The notes under the pieces: model-generated | Database searches by the model: none | Told to the model about the DNA's origin: nothing | The model's input: only the letters and a program-made list of their open reading frames with translations | Origin: Dermanyssus gallinae | Lineage: Eukaryota; Arthropoda; Arachnida; Mesostigmata; Dermanyssidae | Length of the DNA stretch: 64,000 nucleotides | NCBI GenBank assembly: GCA_003439945.1 | Contig: QVRM01004868.1 | Coordinates: 581,001-645,000 of the forward strand | Direction of reading: 5' to 3' | Program-made: the position numbers and the translations under genes | Part shown: piece after piece, positions 23,493-34,239 of the stretch | How the letters are laid out: the number at the start of each line of letters is the position of its first letter | Position numbering within the stretch: the first letter of the stretch is position 1

Positions 23493-23579
23493 ATGGCAAG
23501 AAGAGTGGCCAGGCGAAGTAATCTCGAGAAGACAGTACTGCGGCCACCCCCCGTCAAGGGGCAAAGAGGACGACTGGAT

Positions 23580-23604
23580 TTTAGTGGGTGCGAGTCCCAC
23601 ACTA
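23580..23604 (+). repeat. 3' hairpin motif of LINE I
   Basis: TTTAGTGGGTGCGAGTCCCA then CACTA, with the stem GTGGG/CCCAC. It lies about 90 bases after the ORF2 stop and is shared with LINE F, F2 and the remnant at 5383-5445. Confidence 0.6.
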
Positions 23605-23681
23605 CCGAAGCTTTAACAACGTCGCCCGGTGTGCATAACGCATTTTACCAGTTACCTCTATAAAAAAAAAAAAAAAAAATA

Positions 23682-24209
23682 TATAATAATAATAACAAAC
23701 GATATGTGTAACGAAATGTAAATAGAACACGGTAATTCGTCGCAAAATTTCGCAAACACAGCAATCGAGCCATCGAGTCATCACAATGGTAGAGAAATCG
23801 TTGCTCCAGCCTGCCGGTGTTTATTGTACTGGCTCATTCCGTTGCTGAGGAAAACGTTTTCTATAGACGATCGATGCTCCAATGCGGTCAATCACCAGCT
23901 CAATCACTTCCCTGAGCAAATCACCGCGCCTGGCAACTAACAACAAACTAGTTTCCTACGCGAGACACCCTCACCCTCGTCTGTGCGCGTGAGGGAATGC
24001 TCAATTCAACGTGCAGTTCCAGCCGACAACGGCACTTCCATGATTCGTCACATAAGGTATCATAATATCCACAGACAAAATCACCGCAGCGATTCGCGAC
24101 ACCCACCTCTTTTTTCGTCTTTGATCAACAACACACAGAAAAAAGTGCAACGCTCTAAGGCACGGTAACTACAAACGTACAAGCACGCATTGTCTCGTTC
24201 TGTCTCATT

Positions 24210-24248
<39 letters not shown>

Positions 24249-25400
24249 TGGGTCATACGACAAGTAAGGTATTTTTAATACTTACAATTGTTCTCGCAAT
24301 GACACTTCCTACTTTTCGAAAGAATTACAAAATTGGAACACTGCTGGACTAAGTGTGCAGAGCTCCAAGAAAAGAAAAATATACATTTTTATTACTTCTG
24401 GCTATATATACATATAAATTCCTCTCGGCGGGCTCAAGTTCCACTACTAACACCGCCACGGGTAAAAACAAAGGATTAAACGTAAGCGATCCTAAAGAAC
24501 ATCACGATGCTTTTTAAGCGATCTTGTTCTTGCAGGTTGAGTACGACACACTTGTTATTGGCCGGCTGTCGACGAGTATAATAAACTGATTTCTCTTATG
24601 GCGAAATAAAAGTATGACTTTGGCCTGGCGCCGAATAATCACGAATTACCATTCAACACGACGATGGATGTATATATGTACTAAACTCAATGCCATTTTG
24701 TAAGATTAACTTAGCGTCAACATTCGTTGACCAGTAAATGAGAGACTTTTGGTGAACTGGTGAGTGCTCAATATGAGAGAGAGAAAGAGAGAAAGAGAGA
24801 AGAAACACCTCGACAGTGGCCAGGTATGATGAAGCCGCGAGCTGCCGCGTCGCGTCACCATGGAACGGCTCGATAGGAGACGGACGACTTTCAGTAGTAG
24901 AATCTCACGATCATGACAAAGAAGCGCCTCATAGTTGGCCAGTTGCACAGCAAATGAGGACGACGATGATCGACTTAAACGAGTTTTGCGTTAGCAAAAG
25001 CTTGCCGACTCAAAAACAAGCACGTCCAGACGCGTCGAGAGCTCCGACCATGACGTTAACCGTAATGAGCTGCAGTGCACTACTGCACTCAATCAAACGC
25101 GCTCCACCAATCCACCAAAAAGAACCTTCATCATAGCTGCTGTATGAATCACGTCGGCTGCGAACGTTGTCGTACGTATCCCTCTTGTTGCCATTTACGT
25201 GAATGACAGTGATGCAGTAACAGCAACAACAACAACAACTGCGGGCCGCAGTGTGTTGGTGGAAGGCACGGAAAAGCCTTGTGCAAACTGTGCTATAGGG
25301 CCTTTGTGATACCTATAAGTGCAGGCACGGGATGTGATGTAACGTGGGAGCCTGGGAAGTTCAGACCACTCCAGTAGACTGTTACTAAAAGGCTCTTCTA
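23682..25400. other. duplicated host DNA downstream of the coiled-coil gene, unit 1
   Basis: Corresponds to 34681-36610. It holds a short (TA)n at 24213-24244, a (GA)n-rich run at 24776-24803, and no recognisable protein. Near 24537 a good acceptor (CGATCTTGTTCTTGCAG) is followed on the plus strand by VEYDTLVIGRLSTSIIN, a stop and AATAAA at about 24606, which could be a terminal exon of another gene; in unit 2 the stop is changed (TGA to AGA), which weakens that idea. Confidence 0.4.
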
Positions 25401-25605
25401 CTACGCTGCGACCTGTACATTCGCTACAATGAGGTCTTTCATCTCCCTCAAGAGGTCGGTTTGAACCTTGATAATTTCCAACAGCCGAGGTACGCTGGCC
25501 TTTTTCAACTGCGATGACACCGACGTGCCGGCTATGGCGTCGGACTCCTCCGACTTCTCGTCGAGTTGTTCGCCATGGCCAAGCTTTTCCACAAGCGCTT
25601 TGTAC
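25401..25605 (-). CDS. coiled-coil protein gene, unit 1, exon 2 (terminal)
   Basis: The minus-strand exon starts after the acceptor TTTTTCTTGTCTTTCCAG (AG at 25607-25606) and runs 205 nt to TAG at 25403-25401. It joins exon 1 (31204-31017) in phase 2, giving an uninterrupted 130-residue protein. This part reads ALVEKLGHGEQLDEKSEESD, then an Ala/Ser-rich linker, then SVPRLLEIIKVQTDLLREMK and DLIVANVQVAA: charged, heptad-like and without membrane segments. I do not recognise the family. In unit 2 the same exon is intact with a single visible change at the end (QVAP). The intron now contains LINE B1 in the opposite orientation. Confidence 0.65.
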
Positions 25606-25908
25606 CTGGAAAGACAAGAAAAACGACGGTAGCAGAACACCTGTGAGAACTACGGACGGGTTGTTTGTAGCCGTGCCATCGCCAAAACGTGTTGACATGT
25701 GACTGATGTGAGCGCGAGGTCTGCTTAAGGACCGCCGAGCCACCGTTAAGAATTCACGCTGAACAGCGCTTTAATGGCGCTTATGATACACCTTCGACGC
25801 GGGGAGGCCGAAAACGGAAGGTAAACGACGTAATAATGTAAAAAAGCGCATATATATATTATCCAATTAAATAATAAATTCCGGTAAACAGCGTCATCAT
25901 GTAAAAAA

Positions 25909-25916
<8 letters not shown>

Positions 25917-25976
<60 letters not shown>
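25917..25976. repeat. (TA)n followed by (GA)n, intron of coiled-coil gene, unit 1
   Basis: About 60 bases of TA repeats followed by about 24 bases of GA repeats (25977-26000). The same order is present in unit 2 near 37200-37245. Confidence 0.95.
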
Positions 25977-26000
<24 letters not shown>

Positions 26001-26052
26001 GAATAACGGCTAAATCAATTCATTCGTCACACCTGTCGGTAATAGTACAGAT

Positions 26053-26103
26053 GCACGAGCCACCTGTCATAGACCCATCAGGTCTATGACAGGTGGCTCG
26101 TGC
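26053..26103. repeat. perfect 23-bp inverted repeat (foldback) at 5' side of LINE B1
   Basis: The arms 26053-26075 and 26081-26103 are exact reverse complements with the loop CATCA. The left arm is ordinary duplicated DNA, also present once in unit 2 at 37313-37335 (AGCCACCTGTCATAGACC part). The right arm exists only in unit 1 and leads into the 5' end of LINE B1. Confidence 0.95.
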
Positions 26104-26555
26104 GCGCGTTATATATATATATATATATTTTTTTTTTTGCCGTTCGATTCGGCAGAGTGTGGTCGTGTTTCTGTTGGCTCCAGTAAAATAGATTGTTCCC
26201 TGAGTTTTGACTTCAACGTTTGCAGTGATAATTGCATCAACGATTGTGCGTGTACTGAGTGGTCGACGGGTGCATAGTGCATACTTGGAGACAGTGTGGT
26301 TGCGTCTCTGAGAAATCGGATTTCTCTGAGCCTCTAGCTGACCGAGTTCGATTTGCTAGAGTCATCGCAGGTCTACACATTGTTGCAGAAGACGTGGTAG
26401 TTTAGGAGTTACGAGAGCTAACTGGTCTATTGGCCTATTGGCAGTGCCCTCGACTACCACTCAACGGGACCGAGTTCGATACCCACGTGAGGGCGTTTTT
26501 TTTTTGTTATCATATTATCCTTTTTTTAGTTTTCGTCACTCGCAGTCGTGCTGCG

Positions 26556-28092
26556 ATGTCGGACGAGGCCAATCGGAGGAACCCCCCGGATAGCCTAGAT
26601 ATATCTAGGCTGCGGTGCAATTCGCGTGTGGCCGGTAACACCGTGTCATGTAGCGTGCCAACTTCCGCTGAACAAGTAGCTGACTCGAGCTCTAGCGCAA
26701 CGATGGATGCGTCGAAATGTGGTGATGAATTGTCTTCGGGTGTCGCCGGGTTGGCAGCCGCGCCAGACGCTCCCCCTAGAAGCAATACTGCCTTTGGCAC
26801 AACACGGAGAAAGTGTTCGCTTACCGAGGCCGGGAACGACGGACAGCCAGAGACTCATCCTGAAGATGGCTTTTCCGTGGTGATCTCACGCAGAGTGAAG
26901 AGTGCAATTTCTCGCGAACAGCGCCAACTAGAGAAACTCAAGAGCGACATTTCATCGGGATCTCTCAATACCTTTAAGGTTATTATTCGCAAGAACTGCC
27001 CGGACAATTCAAGTCCCAGTGACTTTGCGGAAGGCTCGATGCTACGTCTCTTCAAAGAAATATACACCATCTCACCGGGCAGCAAGATATCAAGGGGAAC
27101 GGCGGAATTCTCGTGTGGGTCAACAGTGTGGAAGCCGCTAAAAGTCTGTTGCAACTGACAGTTCTTGGTGGAGTTTCCGTATCGGCTGTTTACCCCGCCT
27201 TGACGAGTTTCAAAGCAAGGATCCAAGGCGTAAACGTGGCTTTTACCGACGACGAGATACGAGACGAGCTAAGTAGTGCTGGAGTTACAGCTGTGCGGCG
27301 CCTCTACCACTCAACGCAAGCAGGTAAAATACCGCTCAATAAGGTGATTTTAACATTTGACCGCCAGCCACCAGCGTCAATTTTTCTAGGTTTTAAGGTT
27401 CACCCGGTGATACTTGAACCAGACCAGCCCAAACTGTGCTTTAACTGTCAAAGAGCGGGTCATTTTGCTGACAGATGCACTCTGCGAAGGGCTTGCAAAA
27501 AGTGTGGCAAGTCAGACCACCTGGCTGCGGAGTGTCCTAATCCTTCGAGATGTGTCAACTGCAACGGGTCTCACGCGGCTGGTTCCCCCACTTGTCCACG
27601 TTTAACCTACCTTCGTGAGAAGAACCGAATTATCATGGAAGCTAGGACGCTTCGACAGGTGCAGACGGTTAATCCATCTGCAGTTATCACAGAAGAAGCG
27701 CAGTGCCCGGTTCCTGTGGGAGACTCTACAGGGGGCGTCACGGATGACAAACCGTCATACGCTGCAGTCTTGCGGGGCATCTCGTTGACTCAAGATGGAA
27801 GCGCTCCGCACGTTCTTTTGCCCAGACCTCGGCGCCTTCCTCGGCGCAAGCCTAGATATAGTAGAGTAAGCTCGGTCACTCGACCGCGGCCTTTGACACG
27901 GAGGGTGCGAAAGCACAATTTAAGAAAGCGACGCCACCAGGCAGTATCGGAACCACCTTGTCGGACCTGGCAAAAGTACTCCAGGGTATTAGTCCTGACC
28001 TGGCAGCCACACTCACGACGATTGCCGAAGCATTAAAGCCGTTATTAGCTTTGCTGCCGGTAGTTGATAAGCTAAAGAACTTTTCCTTATAA
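26556..28092 (+). pseudogene. ORF1 (gag-like) of LINE B1, with frameshifts
   Basis: The likely start is ATG 26556 (MSDEANRRNPPDSLDISRL); upstream in the same frame there is only hydrophobic leader-like sequence. A serine/acid-rich N-terminus is followed by an RNA-binding-like region (VIIRKNCPDN, LFKEIYTISPGSK, then IKGNGGILVWVNSVEAAKSL in the next frame, so there is a frameshift near 27090). At 27437-27595 three knuckles follow: CFNCQRAGHFADRC, CKKCGKSDHLAAEC and CVNCNGSHAAGSPTC (CX2CX4HX4C twice, CX2CX3HX6C once). A second shift near 27800-27870 leads to the last frame, which reads TLSDLAKVLQGISPDLAATL and ends TAA 28090-28092. In LINEs such proteins coat the RNA. Confidence 0.85.
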
Positions 28093-28094
28093 TG
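28090..28094 (+). promoter_or_regulatory. TAATG overlap of ORF1 stop and ORF2 start in LINE B1
   Basis: The ORF1 frame ends in TAA (28090-28092) and ORF2 begins with ATG (28092-28094), sharing one base. This arrangement is known to permit termination-reinitiation in some two-ORF LINEs (for example SART1). That ORF2 is made this way here is inference. Confidence 0.6.
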
Positions 28095-30812
28095 GAAGAC
28101 CGCAGCTCTACCAGCAACCTAGCGATGCCACGAAACGTTCCTAGCGACGCTGAGCAGGACCTAAACAGGGTCGCTTGTTCCGTGTGTAACAACATATATA
28201 CAAGAAGAGGACTTTCTAGGCACATGTCCGCCAGACACCCCGGCGCCGGGGTCATAGAAGTAGCGCCAACCACTGGCACATTGGCCACCTCGGAGGAACT
28301 GGTCGGACACATTCAGAATACCATACGACATGCAAGGCTAGTCCGGGTGTTGCCCAAGGCTGTCAGGGCGTCCGTCGCGGACGAGCTCACTAAAGTTCTA
28401 TTGAAGGTCGCCTTAAACAACGACATTGAGGCCTGGCACTCACTGTTTTCTTTCGCGCCGGTGGTGCTTGCCCTTCCGCAAATCCGAAACGACACGCGCT
28501 CTCTCACAGTGATTATCAAAAAGAACCTTCGCGATTTTTCGCAGGGTCTAAGGATTGAGAACATCTACACCATAAAACTAGGACGACTACCAGGAGGGAC
28601 CCCGAAGATGAGATCTGTAGACGTGCCATAGTCAAGCTCTCCGAAGGGGACGCCACTGGCGCCGCCAGACTCATTGGCTCTACAGATACATTTATATGTC
28701 AATCCGAAGGCCTTGAATCTCTTCGAGAAAAACATCCGCAAGCCCCCTCGGACCTTTGCTTGCCATCTCGTCCCCCGACTATGCTACCATCCACTACCTC
28801 TAGCGACCAAGTGCGCCTGGCCGTGAGATCCTTTCCTAGGAGCTCTGCAGCTGATCTTGACTTCCTTAGGCCTCGACTTCTTCAGGACCTCCTGTCCGCT
28901 GTCTTAGGATCCGTCGCCGATAGACAGGCAGATGCACTGGCAAAGGTGGTAGACATTCTTCGGTGGGGGTCTCCCCCTATAGCCCTTCAACCTATTATAT
29001 TTGGGGCACGACTATTTGCTCTCAAGAAGAAAGACGGATCTATCCGCCCGATAGCATGCTCGTCCACACTCCGAAGGTTGGCTTCAAAAATAGGGTGCGC
29101 TGCCAACAAAGCTGAAATATTATCGGCAATTGGCCACCATCAGCTGGGTTTTGCAACTACTGGCGGCACGGAGATCGGAATTCATACCTCTCGTGCATTT
29201 ATAAACTCCCGCAGTAGCCCGACTGTCTTGGTGAAGCTGGATTTTAGGAATGCCTTTAATAGCGTCAGAAGAGACCACTTGCTAAACGCGGTGAAATGCT
29301 ACGCCCCGCAAATGTTTCACCAGGTACATGCGGCTTATGCTCAACCGTCGCACTTGGTTCTGCCACACGCGACTATATCTTCGCAGTCGGGCCTCCAACA
29401 AGGAGACCCTTTAGGTCCACCGCTGTTCTGCCTGTGCGTAAAGAACTTGATCGACTCCTTACAAAGTCCTCTAAATGCCTGATACCTAGACGACGGTGTG
29501 CTTGGAGGTGACCTAGCTACGGTAGTCGGTGATATCCACAGAGTCCTGGATTTCGAGAGGGTGAGTGGTCTATCCCTAAACCCTGGGAAATGCGAGGTCT
29601 ACATCACGGGCCCCGAGGATATGATCTCGCCGGATATATCGGAACTATGCCATCTCCTTCCCGATTGCAAGGTAGTCCAGAAGAGTGACATTGAGCTTCT
29701 CGGGGTTCCTCTTTGCCAAGAGGGGCTACCTGGGGCTCTAGACGCGTGGAGAGAAAACTGGAACTGCTCCTGAACGTACGCCTCTCACCCGATGCAGGCT
29801 TGCAGGCTCTGCTTCCCATATCCTTAGGTGGACTGGGAATGCCAGACGCAGTAGCGTTGGCTGGGCCTGCCATCGTCTCATCTATGTCCCAGGCATTGGA
29901 AAGGGCCAAACGGTTACTGGACGATACAGGTCAAAGTGTATACGATCACACTTTGGCAGGCTTACTTGAGAGATTAGCCTTTCTGTGCGGTGCCATACCC
30001 ACTGACACCCTTTCCCAGAAAGGCTGGTCGACCCCACTGCAGGAGAAGACGTTTGCGCATCTCCTTGAGCAGGCCCCCACTACGACTGACAAGGCCAGGC
30101 TACGGGCGGTCTCCTCAAAAAGTGCCGGGGCCTGGTTACAGGCTCTCCCCAGTGCTCAGTTAGGCACTCTATTAGATGACGAGACTGTTCGGATTAGTGC
30201 GGGGCTACGCCTGGGGACAGCTCTCGTAATCCCCCACCAATGTAAATGCGGCGATCAAGTGGGGCCACTGGCACACCATGGCCTCTCTTGTGCCTTAAGC
30301 TCAGGTCGTCGAGCCCGACACGCCGCTTTTAACGAGACATTTAGCCGAGCTTTGAGGTCGGCCGGCTTTCCTTGCATTCTCGAGCCTCCTGGCCTCTGCA
30401 GGAATGATGGAAAGCGACCGGACGGGCTGACACTAACGTCCTTCGAGATGGGTCGCATGCTGGTATGGGATGCAACCGTTACTGAGTCATTAGCCCCCTC
30501 AATGGTCAGTGCGGGAGCGGAACATGCTGGACACGCGTCTATGTTGGCGGAAGCGAACAAGTGCAGAAAGTGTGCCAGTATCACTTACCCCACGACTTTC
30601 GTCCACTGGCATTCGAGACATTAGGGGGACCTGGCCCGAAGACGCATAAACTTATTCAACGTGTCGGCAAGGCGCTCAATCGTTCGACAGGGGACCCTAG
30701 AGCTGTCGAGTACCTGCACCAGAGACTATCGTTGGACATTCAGCGGGGTAACGCCGCCTCTGTGCGTGGAACTCTGCTAGACTGGACCCGCCCGAACCTG
30801 GAGGATATGTGA
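28092..30812 (+). pseudogene. ORF2 of LINE B1: C2H2 finger, YLDD reverse transcriptase, RLE endonuclease; broken
   Basis: The N-terminus has CSVCNNIYTRRGLSRHMSAR then H (C-X2-C-X11-H-X4-H), a finger like those of R2-type proteins. After a frameshift near 28620-28650 comes KLSEGDATGAARLIGSTDTF and the polymerase: KKDGSIRPIACSSTLRRLAS, motif A VLVKLDFRNAFNSVRRDHLL, motif B SGLQQGDPLGPPLFCL, motif C YLDDGVLGG (29483-29494). TGA at 29480-29482 just before YLDD replaces a Trp codon. A shift near 29705 leads to the thumb and to CKCGDQVGPLAHHGLSC, then GKRPDGLTLTSFEMGRMLVW and DATVTES, the RLE core. A last shift near 30585 leads to the end (SLDIQRGNAASVRGTLLDWT). Three shifts and one stop make it inactive. 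Related proteins occur widely in animal genomes; I cannot give the formal clade name. Confidence 0.85.
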
Positions 30813-30903
30813 CGTTTCCACTTGATTTATCTGGTGTACACGTTCATAAGGATACAATTGTTGCCTCTTGCATATAAGCAAATAAAACTGTAACAAATAA
30901 AAA

Positions 30904-31007
<104 letters not shown>

Positions 31008-31016
31008 ATGTTCGAC

Positions 31017-31204
31017 CTTTCAAGTTCCTTGCGGGTGTCGGCGAGCTCGGCCTTGAGGTTGGTCTCATCCTCTTTCGCCCATTCGACCTTGTCCTCGAGA
31101 TGATTCAGCTTCTTTTCGAGCTCGAACTCTCTCAGCTGCATCGATTCCTTGATCTCGTCCATCTCTTTGCGAGCGCGTTCGCAGTTGGGACACGACATCG
31201 CCAT
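31017..31204 (-). CDS. coiled-coil protein gene, unit 1, exon 1 (first coding exon)
   Basis: ATG at 31204 is preceded by an in-frame TAG seven codons upstream, so the start is firm. The protein opens MAMSCPNCERARKEMDEIKE, with a CPNC pair that might bind metal, then SMQLREFELEKKLNHLEDKV and EWAKEDETNLKAELADTRKE, a long amphipathic helix with heptads typical of a coiled coil. The donor is GAAAG|GTCGAA (exon ends at 31017). Phase fits exon 2 (Arg codon AG|G, then YKALVEK). Total 393 nt including stop. The (TTG)n run upstream (minus strand) would lie in the 5' untranslated region. Function unknown. Confidence 0.65.
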
Positions 31205-31279
31205 TATGCCGCGTTGAGGCTATACAGCTGCGGTAGTTGCCGAAACACTAGACACCTACGTTGGTGGGAACAGCCATAC

Positions 31280-31385
31280 ATCAACATTAACAACAGCAGC
31301 AACAACAACAACAACGTCAACAACAGCAACAACAACAGCAACAACAACAACGTCAACAGCAGCAACAACAACGTCAACAACAAAA
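31280..31385. repeat. (CAA)n-type array upstream of coiled-coil gene, unit 1
   Basis: CAA, CAG and GTC triplets mixed. On the minus strand these are TTG-type repeats upstream of the ATG at 31204, in the presumed leader. Unit 2 has a version of different length at 37650-37755. Confidence 0.9.
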
Positions 31386-31754
31386 ATACCGCCCCCCACA
31401 ACAATCCCTTCTCACACGATCTTACAGCAGCTGATCTACTCAAACACGACAAAATAGGCCAAAAACACCTTTGCTGTTCGTTGTTTTCGCCTGCACTGCT
31501 GCGAGACGCGGCAGGTTCAGAAGTTATACATAACAGTTAAATAGGCCAGCCCAGCGCCGGCGGGTTGCCTCGACGGTTACAGCGGCGAAGCCGGCCGATC
31601 ACAACCACACACAATAAAACAAACGTAATAATACTGAACGGCTCTGAAACGGCTGCGGCCGATAAAAGAAACAAAAAACAGTTGCGTTAATAATGATCCT
31701 CACATTGAGAATGGACGGGACATCCTATTCGGCAACTCCGGCAAAATGATGATC

Positions 31755-31758
<4 letters not shown>

Positions 31759-31789
<31 letters not shown>
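31759..31789. repeat. (TA)n microsatellite near the duplication junction
   Basis: About 30 bases of TA repeats, followed by the last bases of unit 1 (GCGGATACGCTATTGTCAAGAG) and the junction to LINE A3. Confidence 0.95.
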
Positions 31790-31791
<2 letters not shown>

Positions 31792-31814
31792 GCGGATACG
31801 CTATTGTCAAGAGA

Positions 31815-32515
31815 TCAACGCACTTCCATCGCGTGCCAGATTGGCCAAGGGACGCCCGGGCTATAACAAACGTTGTAGGCACGGGTGTCATGCGCCTGAG
31901 ACGTTGGCTCATGTCGCTCAGATGTGCGATACAACGCACAAACAAACTATAAAAAGACATGACGACGTCTGTGATCGCGTGCCGCGTCTTCTCCGCGTGA
32001 GGGGTCATGAGGTGGTTCGTGAGCGAGTATTCCGTCGACCGGGCGCACCGGGTCTAAAGTCCGACCTCGTCAAAACAACACCAACTGAGGTTTGGGTTTT
32101 AGATGCCGAGGTTTGCGGCCCGAGCAGGGACCTCGCAAAAGCGCGCCAGAACAAGATCACCAAATATGACGTCGAGTTCCTAAGAGCGGCGCTCCCCGAC
32201 CCGCAAAAACCTCGCAGATCCGGATCCATCACTATCTCTATGAGTGGTGTATGGGACTTTGAATCTGCGAGTACGCTCTTGGGGCTCGGCATCACGAAGA
32301 GGAATCTTATGGATCTTACCGTCTTAACGTTGCAAGGAACCTTGAAGATATACCGCTCGCACCGAGTCCATAAGAGCGGAGACCATCAAGCAAGGACACG
32401 GACAGCTGATTCTTAACCTCAAGTGACACCTTTTTACCATTATTTATATTAAGGGCACTGCCGAGTGTGCAAACGTATTGTAAATGACTAATAAATCATC
32501 ACAATATTTTCTATA
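31815..32515 (+). mobile_element. LINE A3: partial R2-clade LINE created by the duplication
   Basis: It begins abruptly at TCAACGCACTT, equivalent to 19491 of A2, and runs to the same 3' end. It is therefore a by-product of the tandem duplication, not an independent insertion. It has an open frame from 31841 to 32416. Confidence 0.88.
31841..32416 (+). pseudogene. zinc knuckle and RLE endonuclease of LINE A3
   Basis: One uninterrupted frame of 191 codons. Knuckle CRHGCHAPETLAHVAQMC (complete, unlike A2), then RHDDVCDRVPRLLRVRGHEV, nuclease core LKSDLVKTTPTEVWVLDAEV (D-X12-D), AKARQNKITKYDVEFL and the conserved tail. It lacks a polymerase and any recognised promoter, so it should not be read as a gene despite the open frame. 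Confidence 0.85.
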
Positions 32516-32609
32516 TATATGTATGAATAAGATATTGATTATATCATATGTGTATATATATATATATATATATGATATTTATATATATGTATATATAAAT
32601 ATATATATA

Positions 32610-34237
32610 AAGTGTGTTGCAAAAAATTGGCAACTATGTTTTTTGGTGATAATTTCGGCTTAGTTTATTTGAATGGCTTCAAATTTTAGCGCATGATGTA
32701 CGTGACGAAACACGGGTATGGTGTTTATTTCGTTGCAATCTCACAATCGGTTCATACAAAAAATAGTGTGAAAAAACAGTGTTGCAAATTATTAGCAACA
32801 ATAAGATACTAACAACACAGCTCTTGTTTGTAGAGGATAGTCGATACTACAGCTGATATTCAATCCCGGGGATCAAATGTCAGGAATATTGTCTAGCTAA
32901 ATCAATCGTTCTATAGCTGCAAAATATTTTACAGCTTAGTCGTTGTTCCAAACTAACGGCGAAGCGTATTTTTAAACCATGGGTCGTACAAAGGATCTCT
33001 AGGATAACGAAAAGACAAGAATTGAGGCATATGCTGAGCTCGGTCATACAGTAACTGCTATAGTAACCAGATTAGGACGGCATAAGAGCACCATCAGCAG
33101 GTTCTTACACCCTGGAGTGAACCAACTATCTAACAGTGGGCGTAAGCCAGTTTTGACTATTCGAGATCGGCGAAGGATCATACAGTTGGCTACTCATGAC
33201 CAAATGTCTTCTTCCAGGATCAGGACTACTTTGGGAGTGCCAGTGCACCGATCCACAGTGTACCGAGTGTTAATTTCTGAAAAAAACGTGCAATACGCGA
33301 AAAGGAAGCATATGCCGCGACTGCAACCGAAGCACATTGTCGCACGGCGTGAATTTTCGCATAGATACCAAACTTGGGATAACGAGTGGAAAAACATCGT
33401 CTTCTCGGATGAAAAGAAATTTAATCTCGATGGCCCTGACGGCTGTCAGTACTATTGGCACGAGTTACGGAAGGAACCTAAATGGTTCTCGAAACGTGTG
33501 GCCGGTGGTGGTTCTGTGAAATATTAGGGCGCGTTTGGATATAATGGGAAGTCCGATCTAGCCGCGATTGTGGGCCGAAACAATTCCGACAAGTACTAGC
33601 GTATCGTCGGTTCCCAGTTAGAAGCCTATATCAGAAGAATTGGGGGACCTGACGCAGTTTTTCAACAAAACAGCGCCACGATTCATACCTCGGCTAGCAC
33701 TATAGCCTTTTTTCAAGAACAAGGAGTGCCACTTTTTGACTGGCCGGCATCGAGTCCAGACCTGAATCCCATCGAAAATCTTTGGGATATTTGGTGAAAC
33801 AGATTTACGCAAATGGTCAACAATATGATAATTTGTCGGACCTCAAAGAAGCTGTCCAGCAAGCATGAACTAATATTCCACTTTCGTACATACAACAGCT
33901 CATTAACTTCATGAAAGACCAAGTTTACGATTTGATTCAGAAGAAGGAACGAAAACCCCGTTTCAAGAATAGAATATGTAGTATCAAATAAGTCATACAG
34001 CCCTGCTAAGAATCGAATATGCCGTAGGGCGTTATTGTTGCTAATATTTTGCAACACTGTCTTTCACTTTTTTTATTTTTTGTATGAACCGATTGTGCGA
34101 CTGAGATTGCAACGAAATTAACCCCATACTCGTGTTTCGTCGTGTACACCATGCGCTTAAAATTTCAAGCAGTTCAAATAAACCAAGCCGAAATTATCAC
34201 CAAAAAACATGAGTTGCTAATTTTTTGCAACACACTT
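32610..34237 (+). mobile_element. Tc1-like DD34E transposon, unit 2, with long inverted repeats
   Basis: The ends begin AAGTGTGTTGCAAAAAATT and are flanked by TA. The 5' and 3' repeats match over about 200 bases, with an outer and an inner direct repeat in each (inner word TGTTGCAAATTATTAGCAAC near 32782). This is the better preserved copy of the IR/DR structure, since unit 1 lost about 55 bases of its 5' repeat. Length about 1.63 kb. Confidence 0.88.
32979..33991 (+). pseudogene. Tc1-like DD34E transposase, unit 2, broken
   Basis: Start ATG 32979; TAG at 33000-33002 (DL*DNEK) where unit 1 has Ser. The helix-turn-helix part is complete (RLGRHKSTISRFLHPGVNQL). Frame 33117-33527 contains the second DNA-binding part and the first Asp in IVFSDEKKFNLDGPDG. 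TAG at 33525-33527 is shared with unit 1; TAG at 33597-33599 is private. The second catalytic position reads QQNSATIHTSAS, so Asp is replaced by Asn; the Glu is in SPDLNPIENLWG, 34 residues later. A further TGA lies near 33866. Dead by several independent changes. Confidence 0.88.
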
Positions 34238-34239
34238 TA

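Larger units (their letters stand above)
22304..23681 (+). mobile_element. LINE I: 5'-truncated R1-clade LINE with poly(A) tail
   Basis: Inserted in an (AAT)n run of unit 1; the empty site is kept in unit 2 (34672-34691). It starts inside the reverse transcriptase at motif B, has an intact frame to the stop at 23492, then a 3' untranslated part with the hairpin motif (23580-23604) and a poly(A) of about 18 bases (23662-23679). AATAATAATAA flanks both sides as target-site duplication. The clean frame suggests a recent insertion, after the segmental duplication. Confidence 0.9.

Noticed and set aside
24537..24610. terminal exon with AATAAA on the plus strand
   Set aside because: The stop codon is changed in the otherwise near-identical unit 2 and no upstream exon fits, so it is mentioned only as a weak possibility.
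25195..25743. 182-codon minus-strand frame (and its twin at 36390-36953)
   Set aside because: It runs across the acceptor and overlaps exon 2 of the coiled-coil gene in another frame; the spliced reading is much more protein-like.
31841..32416. intact 191-codon gene
   Set aside because: It is the tail of an R2-clade LINE cut by the duplication breakpoint; the open frame has no start or promoter of its own.
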